The position numbers and the translations under genes were made by a program. DNA of 64,000 bases from Methanospirillum lacunae (GTDB lineage: Archaea; Halobacteriota; Methanomicrobia; Methanomicrobiales; Methanospirillaceae): NCBI RefSeq assembly GCF_003173355.1, contig NZ_QGMY01000002.1:248001-312000 (forward strand), given 5' to 3'. Shown here one piece after another: positions 44,829-53,923 of this stretch. Each line of letters opens with the position of its first letter. Positions within the stretch are counted from its first letter, which is position 1. Below the pieces are notes generated by a model, which ran no database searches, was not told the DNA's origin, and saw only the letters and a program-made list of their open reading frames with translations.

Positions 44829-46847
44829 ATGACCCAGCTTGACCGGTGGTTTCCATATCCGGCATACCGACCAGGACAGGAGGATATGTTGAATGAGGCT
44901 GCCGCCTGTGCCCGTTCCGGTGGTGTACTCCTGATAGATGCACCAACCGGTTCAGGTAAGTCGAGCGTTGTTTCTTCACTCCTTGCAGAACGTGGAGATC
45001 GGCTGGTTGTTGTCGCCGTTCGCACCATCTCCCAGATGACCACATATATCAGGGAACTGGATTTGATCCGCAGGAAACAGCCAGGGCTTAAATATTCATA
45101 TCTTGTTGGTAAAGGTTCACTGTGCCCGCTTGGAGGGATCGGTGATGTATACCGAAAGTGTGAGGCCGTCAAGGCCTTCTCGACCTCACTTATCAAAGAG
45201 CGGGCAGACCGGGGAGTATTGGATCCATCAAAAGATCCCTATATTCTTCAGCAGATCAAGAAAAACGATCCAGATCACCCCCTTTTATGTCCGTTTTTTA
45301 TCCGAAGCAAGGCTGCGGTATACTCTGAAAAGAGTGGGAACTATAAGATTATTCCGTCTGAATCATGCCGACGGAAAGCAGAGATCATCTCATCAAAAGG
45401 AGTAGATCCCGGAAATGTTGGCGATCTCTGTGAAGGGCTGTGTCCTTACGAAGTGATGGTACAGGCGTCTCAACATGTCGACCTTCTGGTGCTCAATTAT
45501 CATCATCTCTTTGATGATCAGATTCGTGAGCAGCTCTACCTGAACCTTCAGCGTGAGCCTTCTGAAATGATGCTTCTCATCGACGAGGCCCATAACTGTG
45601 GTGACGTCATGCAGGACATCCTGTCTGTGTCTGTCGATCAGCAGGCTTTGGAAGCTGCTGAAAGGGAATTAGGCACACTGAAAAAAGAGATGAAGAATCT
45701 CGAAGCTGTTCGTCATTTAATTCCCCAGATCAACAAATTTATCGACGGTCTCAAACGATCGATGGAGACCGAAGACTGGTTTGATCCCACCATTTTCTCC
45801 CGGATGGTCCTCAGAGAGTCATTTTATGGCAGCATGGAAGAGGTCGTGGATCAACTCATGGAGGTATCTGAAGTCGTTAAAGAGGACAGCTCCAAGAAAG
45901 GTGATTACAAGGCAACTGGTATCGAGCGGCTTTCTATGTTCCTCTCCCGTCTCAATCTTTCACTTCGAAACCCGTCATATCTCACAGTATACCAAAAAGA
46001 TCAGGATAAGATAATACTCAAGGCCCAGAATATCGATCCTGCTCCTGCCCTCTCTGCCCTTGCCAAGGAACACTCCTGCATGATATTGATCTCAGGAACC
46101 CTGACTCCCTTATCAAGTTATCAACAACTCTACTTCCGTACATTGACAGACAACGTTCCTGTGAAAAGGTTTCAACTTCCCAATTCATTTCCAAGGAAAA
46201 ACCGCCTCGTCCTTGCTTCTAACGATATTACATCTGCCTTCTCAATGAGACAGAACAAAGAACATTCACAGAGACTTATCAAATATATTTTGGCTTTTGC
46301 CTCAAGTCCCGGCAATCTTGCCGTTTATTTTCCGTCATACCAGGTGCTGGAAACCATTGTCAGGGATGTAGAAATCCACATTAAAAAAGAGGTGTTCATT
46401 GAACCCAAAGAGAGTTCTGAAGCCGGACAACTTCTCTCAAAATTTATGAATCTTCCAAGAACCGGTCGTTCAGGGATTCTCTTTGCAGTCTGTGGCGGTA
46501 AATTTTCTGAAGGTCTTGACTACCGCGGTGAGATGCTCACCGGAGCTATGGTGATAGGCCTTCCCCTTGCACCCTGGAACCGGGTCAGGCAGATGATCAT
46601 GGACTACTATACCCAGCGGTATGGGGAAGAAGGTAAATTTCTTGCATACACTCTTCCCGCCCTCAATAAAGTGCAACAGGCTCTCGGACGTGTGCTGAGG
46701 ACTCCAGAAGACCGGGGAGTGCTTGTGTTTGGAGAGAAACGATTTCTTGAGGATCAGATTCGTACCCGTCTTCCCGGATGGATTCAGGATGAACTTGTCC
46801 CCTGCACATACGAAGAATTCTCAAAACAGATCAGGGGATGGAAGTGA
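44829..46847 (+). CDS. XPD/Rad3-like superfamily 2 DNA helicase
   Basis: A 672-residue 5'-3' helicase of the XPD/DinG group for nucleotide-excision-type repair or lesion processing. Walker A is APTGSGKSS (residues 38-46), DEAH is at 252-255 (LLIDEAHNC). Cysteines at 99, 111, 154, 180, 201 and 205 provide candidates for the 4Fe-4S cluster domain, with LCEGLCPYE resembling the last pair. C-terminal motifs include AVCGGKFSEGLDYRGE and QALGRVLRTPEDRG (motif VI). The end overlaps the MGMT gene by 10 bases, indicating an operon. Confidence 0.93.
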   Translation: MTQLDRWFPYPAYRPGQEDMLNEAAACARSGGVLLIDAPTGSGKSSVVSSLLAERGDRLVVVAVRTISQMTTYIRELDLIRRKQPGLKYSYLVGKGSLCPLGGIGDVYRKCEAVKAFSTSLIKERADRGVLDPSKDPYILQQIKKNDPDHPLLCPFFIRSKAAVYSEKSGNYKIIPSESCRRKAEIISSKGVDPGNVGDLCEGLCPYEVMVQASQHVDLLVLNYHHLFDDQIREQLYLNLQREPSEMMLLIDEAHNCGDVMQDILSVSVDQQALEAAERELGTLKKEMKNLEAVRHLIPQINKFIDGLKRSMETEDWFDPTIFSRMVLRESFYGSMEEVVDQLMEVSEVVKEDSSKKGDYKATGIERLSMFLSRLNLSLRNPSYLTVYQKDQDKIILKAQNIDPAPALSALAKEHSCMILISGTLTPLSSYQQLYFRTLTDNVPVKRFQLPNSFPRKNRLVLASNDITSAFSMRQNKEHSQRLIKYILAFASSPGNLAVYFPSYQVLETIVRDVEIHIKKEVFIEPKESSEAGQLLSKFMNLPRTGRSGILFAVCGGKFSEGLDYRGEMLTGAMVIGLPLAPWNRVRQMIMDYYTQRYGEEGKFLAYTLPALNKVQQALGRVLRTPEDRGVLVFGEKRFLEDQIRTRLPGWIQDELVPCTYEEFSKQIRGWK

Positions 46848-47314
46848 GCGAGGGGTCATGCCGGTTAGGACTCTGGTATGTCAATGTCACCTGGGATGGA
46901 AATATTGTCCATCGGATTCGGTTTCAGCGTACCGGAATACCAGGACCTGTACCTGAAGTCATAACCCGCTATCTCACTGGAAAAGTAACCTGTCTGGATC
47001 CACTTGTTTCTCATCTTCCGGATCAGCCAGGAACATATGGTCGAATATACAAGGCGGTACAGGCTATCCCCTATGGGTCTGTACAAACATATGGCGAAAT
47101 TGCCCTGAAGGCTGATACTAGTCCACGGGCTGTTGGACTTGCCATGAGTAGAAATACAACTCCACTTCTTGTGCCATGTCACCGGGTAGTGGCGTCAAAA
47201 GGGCTGGGAGGTTTCACTCCTGATCTCTGGATTAAAGAGGAACTGCTGCGGATTGAGGCAAGTGTATCCAAAAAGATGGTTCAACAGAATTTGAGTTTCA
47301 GGGAGCAGGAGTGA
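46838..47314 (+). CDS. Methylated-DNA--protein-cysteine methyltransferase
   Basis: A 158-residue suicide enzyme that removes O6-alkyl groups from guanine. The active motif LVPCHRVV (Cys114) is followed by the asparagine/arginine-binding region GGFTPDLWIKEELLRIE, and the DNA-binding helix is GSVQTYGEIALKADTSPRAVG with the arginine finger. The N-terminal domain of about 60 residues is short. It overlaps the helicase stop by 10 bases and ends directly before the MobA start (TGA then ATG with no gap), so all three are cotranscribed. Confidence 0.94.
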   Translation: MEVSEGSCRLGLWYVNVTWDGNIVHRIRFQRTGIPGPVPEVITRYLTGKVTCLDPLVSHLPDQPGTYGRIYKAVQAIPYGSVQTYGEIALKADTSPRAVGLAMSRNTTPLLVPCHRVVASKGLGGFTPDLWIKEELLRIEASVSKKMVQQNLSFREQE

Positions 47315-47908
47315 ATGGAACGGGCATCAAGGACCGCTCTCATTCTGCTTGGAGGGATGGCTACTCGGGCAGGAGGAAGGGCTAAGTATCTCTTTGAGTA
47401 TGAGGGAGAGACCTTTTTACAAAGGCAGATAAAAACTCTGACTCTTGTAACTGATGAGATCATCCTCAGTTGTCGCGATGAAGAGCAGGCCCGGGAAGTC
47501 ACTGCAATTTTTCCATATCCCTGTGTAATTGATTCAATTAAGGGGACCGGTCCCGTTGAAGGAATCAGAAGTGCTCTTTCACATGCAAAAGGCGATTTTA
47601 TCATTATTGTCGCCTGTGACATGCCGTTCATCTCCGCGGCGGTTATTGAGGAACTATTCACCCGGATTGGAAATGCAGATGTTGCAATCCCGGAATGGGA
47701 AGCAGGTCATCTTGAACCCCTTCATGCAGTTTACAGACGAGAAGCTCTGATCTGGTTTTTTTCACATTACACAGCCCGGAGAATCAGGGATATAACCGAC
47801 CAACTCTCGACTCTGGTTATCCCGGTCAATGAAATTCAAAAGATAGATCCTGAACTGAAAACATTCACAAACATCAACTATCTACAGGAATTCAATGCGT
47901 TAATTTAA
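47315..47908 (+). CDS. mobA: Molybdopterin guanylyltransferase-like protein (MobA)
   Basis: A 197-residue nucleotidyltransferase that would add GMP to molybdopterin for formate dehydrogenase and similar enzymes. The N-terminal loop ALILLGGMATRAGGRAKY corresponds to the LAGGxSxRxGxxK nucleotide motif, though changed, and IIVACDMPFI is the metal-binding DMP segment; GTGPVEGIRSAL is the third. It has the standard Rossmann-like length. It is the last gene of the helicase-MGMT-MobA unit, an unusual mix of repair and cofactor genes. Confidence 0.88.
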   Translation: MERASRTALILLGGMATRAGGRAKYLFEYEGETFLQRQIKTLTLVTDEIILSCRDEEQAREVTAIFPYPCVIDSIKGTGPVEGIRSALSHAKGDFIIIVACDMPFISAAVIEELFTRIGNADVAIPEWEAGHLEPLHAVYRREALIWFFSHYTARRIRDITDQLSTLVIPVNEIQKIDPELKTFTNINYLQEFNALI

Positions 47909-47921
47909 TAAAAAAGGGAGA

Positions 47922-49169
47922 TTATCCTGAAGAATTCACTCTTGTGACGATAATTACACCATATCGCTGGAGATCTGGAAGTGACACTGCCGGAACTGAA
48001 TAACTGGTCAACTCTATCAGGTACTGCCCCTGAACAAAAGCAACCTCTGTTTTACGGACGGTTTCAAACTGGTATCCTTCCTGACCAATAAGAGTTGCAG
48101 CCGGGTTTTCTGAAGCAGCCCCCTTCCTAAGCTCAGCGAGTGCAGTCAGGGCTTTATCTGTAGATTCATACTTTTTGATGTTCTGTTGGAGTTTGTATCC
48201 TGAAACCGGGTTTACAAAGATAGACTGGTACTGTGAAACAGTATGGATTACATCTCCTGAAACTTTCCAGTCAGCTGGAAGGTCAGAGAGAGTCAGATAT
48301 ACTGCCGGAATAAGTCCGGCCTCCTGTTTCTTCGTGTCAATAAGGCTGGTTATGTTCTGGTACTGTTCAAGTGCATCAGAACTTACCGGAACTTTTAGGA
48401 TTACACTTGCGTTGACGTTGTTTCCAAGAAGATCAAACTGGTAAGAGCCACTCGATCTCAAAACAGCAGTTTTATTGGACTGGCTGTACGTTTTTCCGTA
48501 TCCTTCTGTTAATACTTTAGATCCATCCTTGAGATCATACACCCTCATTTCAAACCAGGCATCTTTTGGTGGTCGATTTACTGTAACATTGATCAAGCCC
48601 TCTTTATCACCTGTTCTTTTATCATATGAGATAACATGTGTTTCATTTTCAGGCGCAATTTTCAGATCTATATACAGGGGAGGATTCTTTACAGTATAGG
48701 TATACGCAATTGCATCATTTGAGAAGGTGTGGTTGATATCATAAATCGTGACAAACTCTGCATTCGGGCCGATGGCAGACCGGTTATTGAGTGCAGAATA
48801 TGACTGTGTCTCAGAGGGAGTTGGAAGACCCTGGAGGCTTCTTGGGGTAACTTTCACCACAGGAACATCAGGTGGAATGATCTGACTTGAATTAATACCC
48901 GGACCATTCTCTCCATTTCCCTGGGATGTTCCTGATCCAGAAACATTTCCCGGTGCTGAAGAGGCATTAGCAGATGCCGGGGTGGATGTTTTGCTCTCTA
49001 AACCCGAAGTCAGGTTTCCTGATGATCCAACTGATCCATATGCTGATGCGTTTTTCTCTCCAGATGGGGGTGTAACCTCAACACAGCCACATATCATCAC
49101 ACATATAACTGCAACTGATACTGCAAGAAGGAGAACTCCCGCTCTTGTATATTTCTCTCCCCTTTCCAT
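47922..49169 (-). CDS. Predicted lipoprotein of unknown function
   Basis: A 415-residue product with a signal peptide ending in a lipobox (ICGC, Cys29), followed by a Ser/Gly/Asn-rich linker of about 80 residues with many NxS/T sequons. The mature domain has YTVKNPPLYIDLKI, INVTVNRPPKDAWFEMRVYDL and, later, LSDLPADWKVSGD. It looks like a beta-sandwich domain plus a second domain; no family recognised. It is convergent with mobA (13 bases between stops). Confidence 0.75.
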   Translation of the reverse strand: MERGEKYTRAGVLLLAVSVAVICVMICGCVEVTPPSGEKNASAYGSVGSSGNLTSGLESKTSTPASANASSAPGNVSGSGTSQGNGENGPGINSSQIIPPDVPVVKVTPRSLQGLPTPSETQSYSALNNRSAIGPNAEFVTIYDINHTFSNDAIAYTYTVKNPPLYIDLKIAPENETHVISYDKRTGDKEGLINVTVNRPPKDAWFEMRVYDLKDGSKVLTEGYGKTYSQSNKTAVLRSSGSYQFDLLGNNVNASVILKVPVSSDALEQYQNITSLIDTKKQEAGLIPAVYLTLSDLPADWKVSGDVIHTVSQYQSIFVNPVSGYKLQQNIKKYESTDKALTALAELRKGAASENPAATLIGQEGYQFETVRKTEVAFVQGQYLIELTSYSVPAVSLPDLQRYGVIIVTRVNSSG

Positions 49170-49279
49170 ACCTACTATTGAGTTCGTGAAAAAATATCTA
49201 CTTACTTATGATCTGAAATGAACAGACACTTTTTCATAAGAGTATTTAATTAGATATCAAGCATAATGTGGAGTATCTG

Positions 49280-49546
49280 ATGAAACTTCTGAACCTCAGA
49301 CTGTGGGGTCCTTTTTACGTCATAGGTCTTTTAATAATCCTGCTGATGATGTGGTTGATCGAAGCGATACGTCCAAAGGGAATAGCACTTTGGGTAGGCA
49401 GCCTGTTAATCCTAATCGGAGTTGTTTTCAATTTTTATATGATGTACGGCGAGATCAAAGCTCATAATGAGAAACAGGACAAAAACAGGGAGTTATCTGG
49501 TCTTGAACCACTCCCGAAGAAACGAAGCATATTTAGAAGAGGATGA
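49280..49546 (+). CDS. Small two-helix membrane protein
   Basis: An 88-residue protein with two transmembrane helices (YVIGLLIILLMMWLI; LWVGSLLILIGVVFNFYMMY) and a charged C-terminal tail (KKRSIFRRG) presumably in the cytoplasm. The ATG at 49280 is chosen over a GTG four codons upstream. Family unrecognised. It is convergent with the cheR gene: stop codons 6 bases apart. Confidence 0.7.
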   Translation: MKLLNLRLWGPFYVIGLLIILLMMWLIEAIRPKGIALWVGSLLILIGVVFNFYMMYGEIKAHNEKQDKNRELSGLEPLPKKRSIFRRG

Positions 49547-49551
49547 TTGTT

Positions 49552-50406
49552 TTATTGTTCAACTTTCTGAAATACCTTTAGCATTGGTTTATACGGTTTG
49601 AAGAGGTGCTCCACATCTTTTGCCATGTACTCTGACATTCCCATGATGTAAAAACCGTCTTTTCCAAGGCTCTCATGCACGAGTTTTACAAGGTCCTTCT
49701 TCTGTTGCTCATTGAAGTAAATGGTCACATTTCTGCATGAGACCATATCCATCATTCTGGATACCGGACCAGCTGTCATCAGATCATGTGCCTGGAACCT
49801 GACCACCTGTTTAATATGATCCTTTACATAGTATTTGCCATCCTCTTTTTTATCAAAATGTTTGGCTATCTGCGTCTCGGTCATGTTTTCCAGAGCATTC
49901 TTTTCGTATGCACCAAGTCTGGCCCTCTTGAGCATCTCTTCATCAATGTCAGATGCAATAATTGAGCCATTAAATGCTGGTCCGGTCTTTCCAAGCTCAT
50001 ATAGAATGATGGCATACGTGTATGGTTCTTCTCCTGAAGAGCATCCAGCACTCCAGATTTTGATACTACGTTTATCTTTCAGGATAGTTGGGAAAATCTC
50101 CTTTTTAACCAGATCAAATACCTCAAGATCTCTAAAGAACTTGGTGACATTGATGGTGAGGGCATTTCGGAGTTTCTCCTCTTCCTCAGGGTGAGTGCGA
50201 AGATACTGGTGGTACTCAGCAAAATCCTTAGATCGTGTTGAGTTCATTCGTGAAAGCAGTCTTCGCTTAATATAATCCTGCTTGTAATTTGTCAGCTGAA
50301 TCTTCAGGCGCTTTTGGACATCCAGAATCAGTTCAGGGAGACCTTTTTCACTTACTTGCGGTACTGATATCTGGGGAAAAACCGGGGTTGGGAGTTTTTT
50401 TTCCAT
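49552..50406 (-). CDS. cheR: CheR-type chemoreceptor methyltransferase
   Basis: A 284-residue enzyme that methylates glutamates of chemoreceptors with SAM. An N-terminal helical domain (LTNYKQDYIKRRLLSRM; VTKFFRDLEVFDL) is followed by SAM motif IWSAGCSSGEEPYTYAI, SDIDEEML and the catalytic-face motif DMVSCRNVTIYF. Length equals classical CheR. It is the third gene of the parA-cheW-cheR unit on the minus strand, 38 bases after the PAS-CheW stop. No MCP, CheA or CheB is in the window. Confidence 0.94.
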   Translation of the reverse strand: MEKKLPTPVFPQISVPQVSEKGLPELILDVQKRLKIQLTNYKQDYIKRRLLSRMNSTRSKDFAEYHQYLRTHPEEEEKLRNALTINVTKFFRDLEVFDLVKKEIFPTILKDKRSIKIWSAGCSSGEEPYTYAIILYELGKTGPAFNGSIIASDIDEEMLKRARLGAYEKNALENMTETQIAKHFDKKEDGKYYVKDHIKQVVRFQAHDLMTAGPVSRMMDMVSCRNVTIYFNEQQKKDLVKLVHESLGKDGFYIMGMSEYMAKDVEHLFKPYKPMLKVFQKVEQ

Positions 50407-50444
50407 AATTGTGCCTGATTAATATGAACGGGACTAATAACAAT

Positions 50445-52889
50445 TCAGGAATATCCCTGAATATCGCGTAGTATTTTCTGGATGTCAAGCCAGATAATGA
50501 GCGTCGTTTCCTGGCTGGTTTCACTGCGTTTCTCTAGAACATCATTGTGCGTTATTTTTATGATTCCTTTTATATGGGTCTTAATCTGAGTTGTTATGTC
50601 ATCACCCAGCATTGAGACATGTCGTCCCATGATCTCAGTGACGCTCTGGACATTATCCACAATGATGCCAACATGTTCTCCTCCTGTGACATCTGACGGA
50701 ATAATGATTATCTTTTGTCCGGATCGATCACTTCGTGAACGTTGCCCGAGTAATATTGCCAGATCAATAACGTGGGTTACTTCTCCTCTCAGATTTATAA
50801 TCCCTATTACGTATGGGGGGGTTCGTGGTAGTGGAGTGATTGGCTGAATCTCCACCACTTCTCTGACCATTGTGATATCTATTGCATATTTCTCTTCGTT
50901 TAGTTCAAATTCTACGATATCTATCTGTTCGCCTGAATCAAGCTGATTTGATGAAGAACTTATCCCCTGTTCTTCTTTGATTATTTTTATCTGTCCCTCA
51001 AGAGCCTGAATTTTCTTCTCTAATGCGTTGATACGTATGATCTCATTTGAGACATCCAGGTACCAAAAAGTCTGGTTAACCTCTTCTCCATTTTGATCCC
51101 AGGCTGTTTCCCTGAACCAGAATTCACCAGAGGGAAATGTGGCGTGAACTATACCTGGAGGTTCGAAAATCATGAGTTTCTGACGCATCTGTCCAATGAA
51201 TAAATCAGAACCTGCTCCGGCCATCCTGGTGAATGCATCATTGACATTGATAATTGAGCCAGACAAGTCTGTTTGCAGTACCGGAATTGGGATATCATTA
51301 GCACCCGGCGTGCTCCTGACTGAACCGGATTGTGTGACTATTCCCACGTCTGAACTGGAAATAACAGATGATACACAAGCACCCGCTGGTGGAATTGCCT
51401 GAATCTGATTAGATGCAGACTTCTCTTCAGTCTTGGTTATCGGTTGCAGGATCAGGATGACTGAAACTCCACTTCCAGATGAACCAACCGGGACTACCAT
51501 CCCAGAATTCTCCTGAACTCCCCAAGTGGTTTCAAGTCTGATGACTTCAGGGAGAAACTGAACTTCTTTGGCATCCTTAAGGAGAACTGAATCCGGAACG
51601 GTGATTCCGATATCTCTGGCATCAGTCCCGGTTAGATCAGCCGGACTGATACCTGTCAGTTCAGTAAATCCTTCATTGGCATAGATCACCCGTGCATGTT
51701 CATCCAGGAGTGCTGCTGCAGCTGGGTTGAGATCCAGGAGCATCTTCAGCATCAGGTCTCCACCTTGTGTGTGTGCTTTTACAGCCCCATCAGGTTCCTG
51801 TTCCTGATCTGCAGTAATTGGGACACCTGCAAGCAGAAGCAGAGGTTCATCCTCTGATATTCCTACCGGAGTGATCCCGAAGAATACTGACTCTTCAGTT
51901 CCATCCGGGTGGATTACCTGTGCTTCTATCTGGGATGGTTCTGGAGCCTGAAGAACTTCTGCGATGATCTCTATATCCTGGTTCCTTATGCCACAACTAC
52001 CAATGTCGCGGAGGAAAACATTTTCTTTTGTTCTGCCGACAAGAGAGCAGAAGGCCTGATTACATGCCGTTATCGTGCGATACTGATCGACTACAACTGC
52101 CGGGAGAGGGAAATGTTCGAATGCCAGCAAGGCATGATTCAGGGAATCGTTTCTGACTGGAAGAGGATCTGGTTCTTCGGTTAACTCTCCGTTCTGTGCC
52201 TGGGTTGGTTGCCCTTTCTCAATCTTTGATCCAATTTCTGTCGGGTCCGGGTTTCGTGTGGTTTTTATGAGGATAACAAGAGATATTGCCTCATGATCAA
52301 ACGGAACCACGGGAGGAGTCAGTGTGACAATTGAATATGCCTCTCCGTCAGGACCGGTTATGATAGGATCATCTGGGAAATATGTACTTAATGGTGGGTG
52401 TTGGGTGGTGATACTGCTTCGGGCAATTGAGAAAAGGGTGCAGAATGAATTATTAGCATCATACAGACTATTTTCAGAGCCGGTGAGCACCATTGGGATA
52501 TCATGGTATTGAAAGATTTCAAGCGCCCTGTCAAACTCGGTATGAGAAGTAATCAAATCATTCAGATATGATTCACGTTCTGAAGAGAGCTGGACATTCT
52601 CAGATTGCAGGCCTGCAATCTGTTCACTCTTCTGCTGAAGGTTGGATTGTAGTTCTGCATTTTCCAAGTTCTGCTGGTTTATTGTCTTTACCAGGGTGAT
52701 GAGCCGTGTGATGACCGGTTTGAAGACCTCTGGAATATCATCAGGTTCAGACTCCTGAGTTTCATTGATCTTTCGTACTGCCTCTACAACTTCTGAAACC
52801 GGTATTGAATCTACCCGGGCCGTTGAAACTCCGGCACCAGTAAACAGGGCACGACGACCCGCCCGGTTCTTTTCCTCTTCCTCTGTCAT
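50445..52889 (-). CDS. PAS-domain protein fused to a C-terminal CheW domain
   Basis: An 814-residue cytosolic protein. Several PAS-like domains (about residues 100-190, 250-350, 370-480, 530-620) precede a short coiled coil (INALEKKIQALEGQIKIIKEE) and a CheW domain of about 150 residues (DIVEFELNEEKYAIDI...REVVEIQPITPLP...GIINLRGEVTHVIDLA). CheW normally couples receptors to CheA, so the protein probably links PAS sensing to a CheA array. The ATG at 52889 has the SD GGTGAT 8 bases upstream; a TTG seven codons earlier overlaps parA. The parA stop is 7 bases upstream. Confidence 0.88.
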   Translation of the reverse strand: MTEEEEKNRAGRRALFTGAGVSTARVDSIPVSEVVEAVRKINETQESEPDDIPEVFKPVITRLITLVKTINQQNLENAELQSNLQQKSEQIAGLQSENVQLSSERESYLNDLITSHTEFDRALEIFQYHDIPMVLTGSENSLYDANNSFCTLFSIARSSITTQHPPLSTYFPDDPIITGPDGEAYSIVTLTPPVVPFDHEAISLVILIKTTRNPDPTEIGSKIEKGQPTQAQNGELTEEPDPLPVRNDSLNHALLAFEHFPLPAVVVDQYRTITACNQAFCSLVGRTKENVFLRDIGSCGIRNQDIEIIAEVLQAPEPSQIEAQVIHPDGTEESVFFGITPVGISEDEPLLLLAGVPITADQEQEPDGAVKAHTQGGDLMLKMLLDLNPAAAALLDEHARVIYANEGFTELTGISPADLTGTDARDIGITVPDSVLLKDAKEVQFLPEVIRLETTWGVQENSGMVVPVGSSGSGVSVILILQPITKTEEKSASNQIQAIPPAGACVSSVISSSDVGIVTQSGSVRSTPGANDIPIPVLQTDLSGSIINVNDAFTRMAGAGSDLFIGQMRQKLMIFEPPGIVHATFPSGEFWFRETAWDQNGEEVNQTFWYLDVSNEIIRINALEKKIQALEGQIKIIKEEQGISSSSNQLDSGEQIDIVEFELNEEKYAIDITMVREVVEIQPITPLPRTPPYVIGIINLRGEVTHVIDLAILLGQRSRSDRSGQKIIIIPSDVTGGEHVGIIVDNVQSVTEIMGRHVSMLGDDITTQIKTHIKGIIKITHNDVLEKRSETSQETTLIIWLDIQKILRDIQGYS

Positions 52890-52896
52890 TCCCTCA

Positions 52897-53733
52897 TCAC
52901 CCCTGATCAAGAGCCTGCGCTATCTGTTCAAAAGCCTTTGCTGCAGGATCCTCAGGATGAGAAAACGCGAGTGGCATTCCCCGTCTGTTTGACAGCCCTA
53001 CCTGCTGACTTTCGGGAACCTGAATCACTAGGCCCACTTCACGCTTCATCTGATCCTCAAGGATATGCTTTATTTCTTCAGTCTGATCCGATTTTGTCTG
53101 TCTTGTAAACCTGGCAGAGATTTTTGAAAAGAATGACTGTTCAGAAACCGGCAGGCTCCACCGGTTTAATACAGCCATTTTTATCTGGATCTTCTTGTTC
53201 AGTATCTCTTCAATGTCAGATAGGATAAGCCTGATATTCTCGTATCCATTCAGAGCAAAACTATCCGGAGAAAAGACAATAACAGTCCTATCTGCTGCAA
53301 TAATACCATTTAATAAAAACTGACCCAGGAATGGAGGTGTATCGATCAGGATATGATCGTACCGGTCTTTAAGAGATGCTACCTCTCTGGCCAGGATCTC
53401 ATACCGTTCAGGGTTCTGGTAGAGCAGAGATTCTGCACCAACCAGATCCAGGTGAGAAGGAATAAGATCGATGTTTGATATCGTGCGTATGATCAAACTA
53501 GCAAGTGAAACCGGGTCGGTGTCAGGACTATTTTGTGACGAGTAGTAGTGATAAATATTGCGAGCCGGCGTATCCGGATGAATCCCAAGCCCGAGGGTAG
53601 CATTGGCCTGGGGATCAGTATCAATAACCAGAACCCGGCGACCTGATTTCACCAGAAACCCAGCTACCTGAAGACAGGTAGTGGTTTTTCCAGTTCCTCC
53701 TTTATGATGAGCAAAGGCTGTGACAGTTATCAG
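52897..53733 (-). CDS. ParA/MinD-family ATPase, non-ATG start
   Basis: A 278-residue Walker-type ATPase. The deviant Walker A HHKGGTGKTTT (around residues 9-19) and VLVIDTDPQANATLGLGI, IDTPPFLG identify ParA/Soj. The Walker A region lies upstream of the first ATG (codon at 53652), so that start must be wrong. The open frame extends only to a TAA about four codons before CTG at 53731-53733; no ATG, GTG or TTG is present there. CTG or ATA (53728-53730) after GAGGGG is the likely start. It probably positions the chemotaxis complex encoded by the following genes, as ParC/PpfA do in bacteria (inference). Confidence 0.85.
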   Translation of the reverse strand: MITVTAFAHHKGGTGKTTTCLQVAGFLVKSGRRVLVIDTDPQANATLGLGIHPDTPARNIYHYYSSQNSPDTDPVSLASLIIRTISNIDLIPSHLDLVGAESLLYQNPERYEILAREVASLKDRYDHILIDTPPFLGQFLLNGIIAADRTVIVFSPDSFALNGYENIRLILSDIEEILNKKIQIKMAVLNRWSLPVSEQSFFSKISARFTRQTKSDQTEEIKHILEDQMKREVGLVIQVPESQQVGLSNRRGMPLAFSHPEDPAAKAFEQIAQALDQG

Positions 53734-53923
53734 GATCCCCTCTTATACCGTACATCCTGAGGCATTTATATTTATTATTACCGGACCTGTTGGCCATCTC
53801 TTGGATCCTCGGGAATGCCAATGTGAGATTGTGATCAGCCCTCTATTTTTATTCTCTGTCACTATCTTAAAAGATTCAGAACACGTGATCTTTTATACCT
53901 CATGTTCATATTACTCACATATC

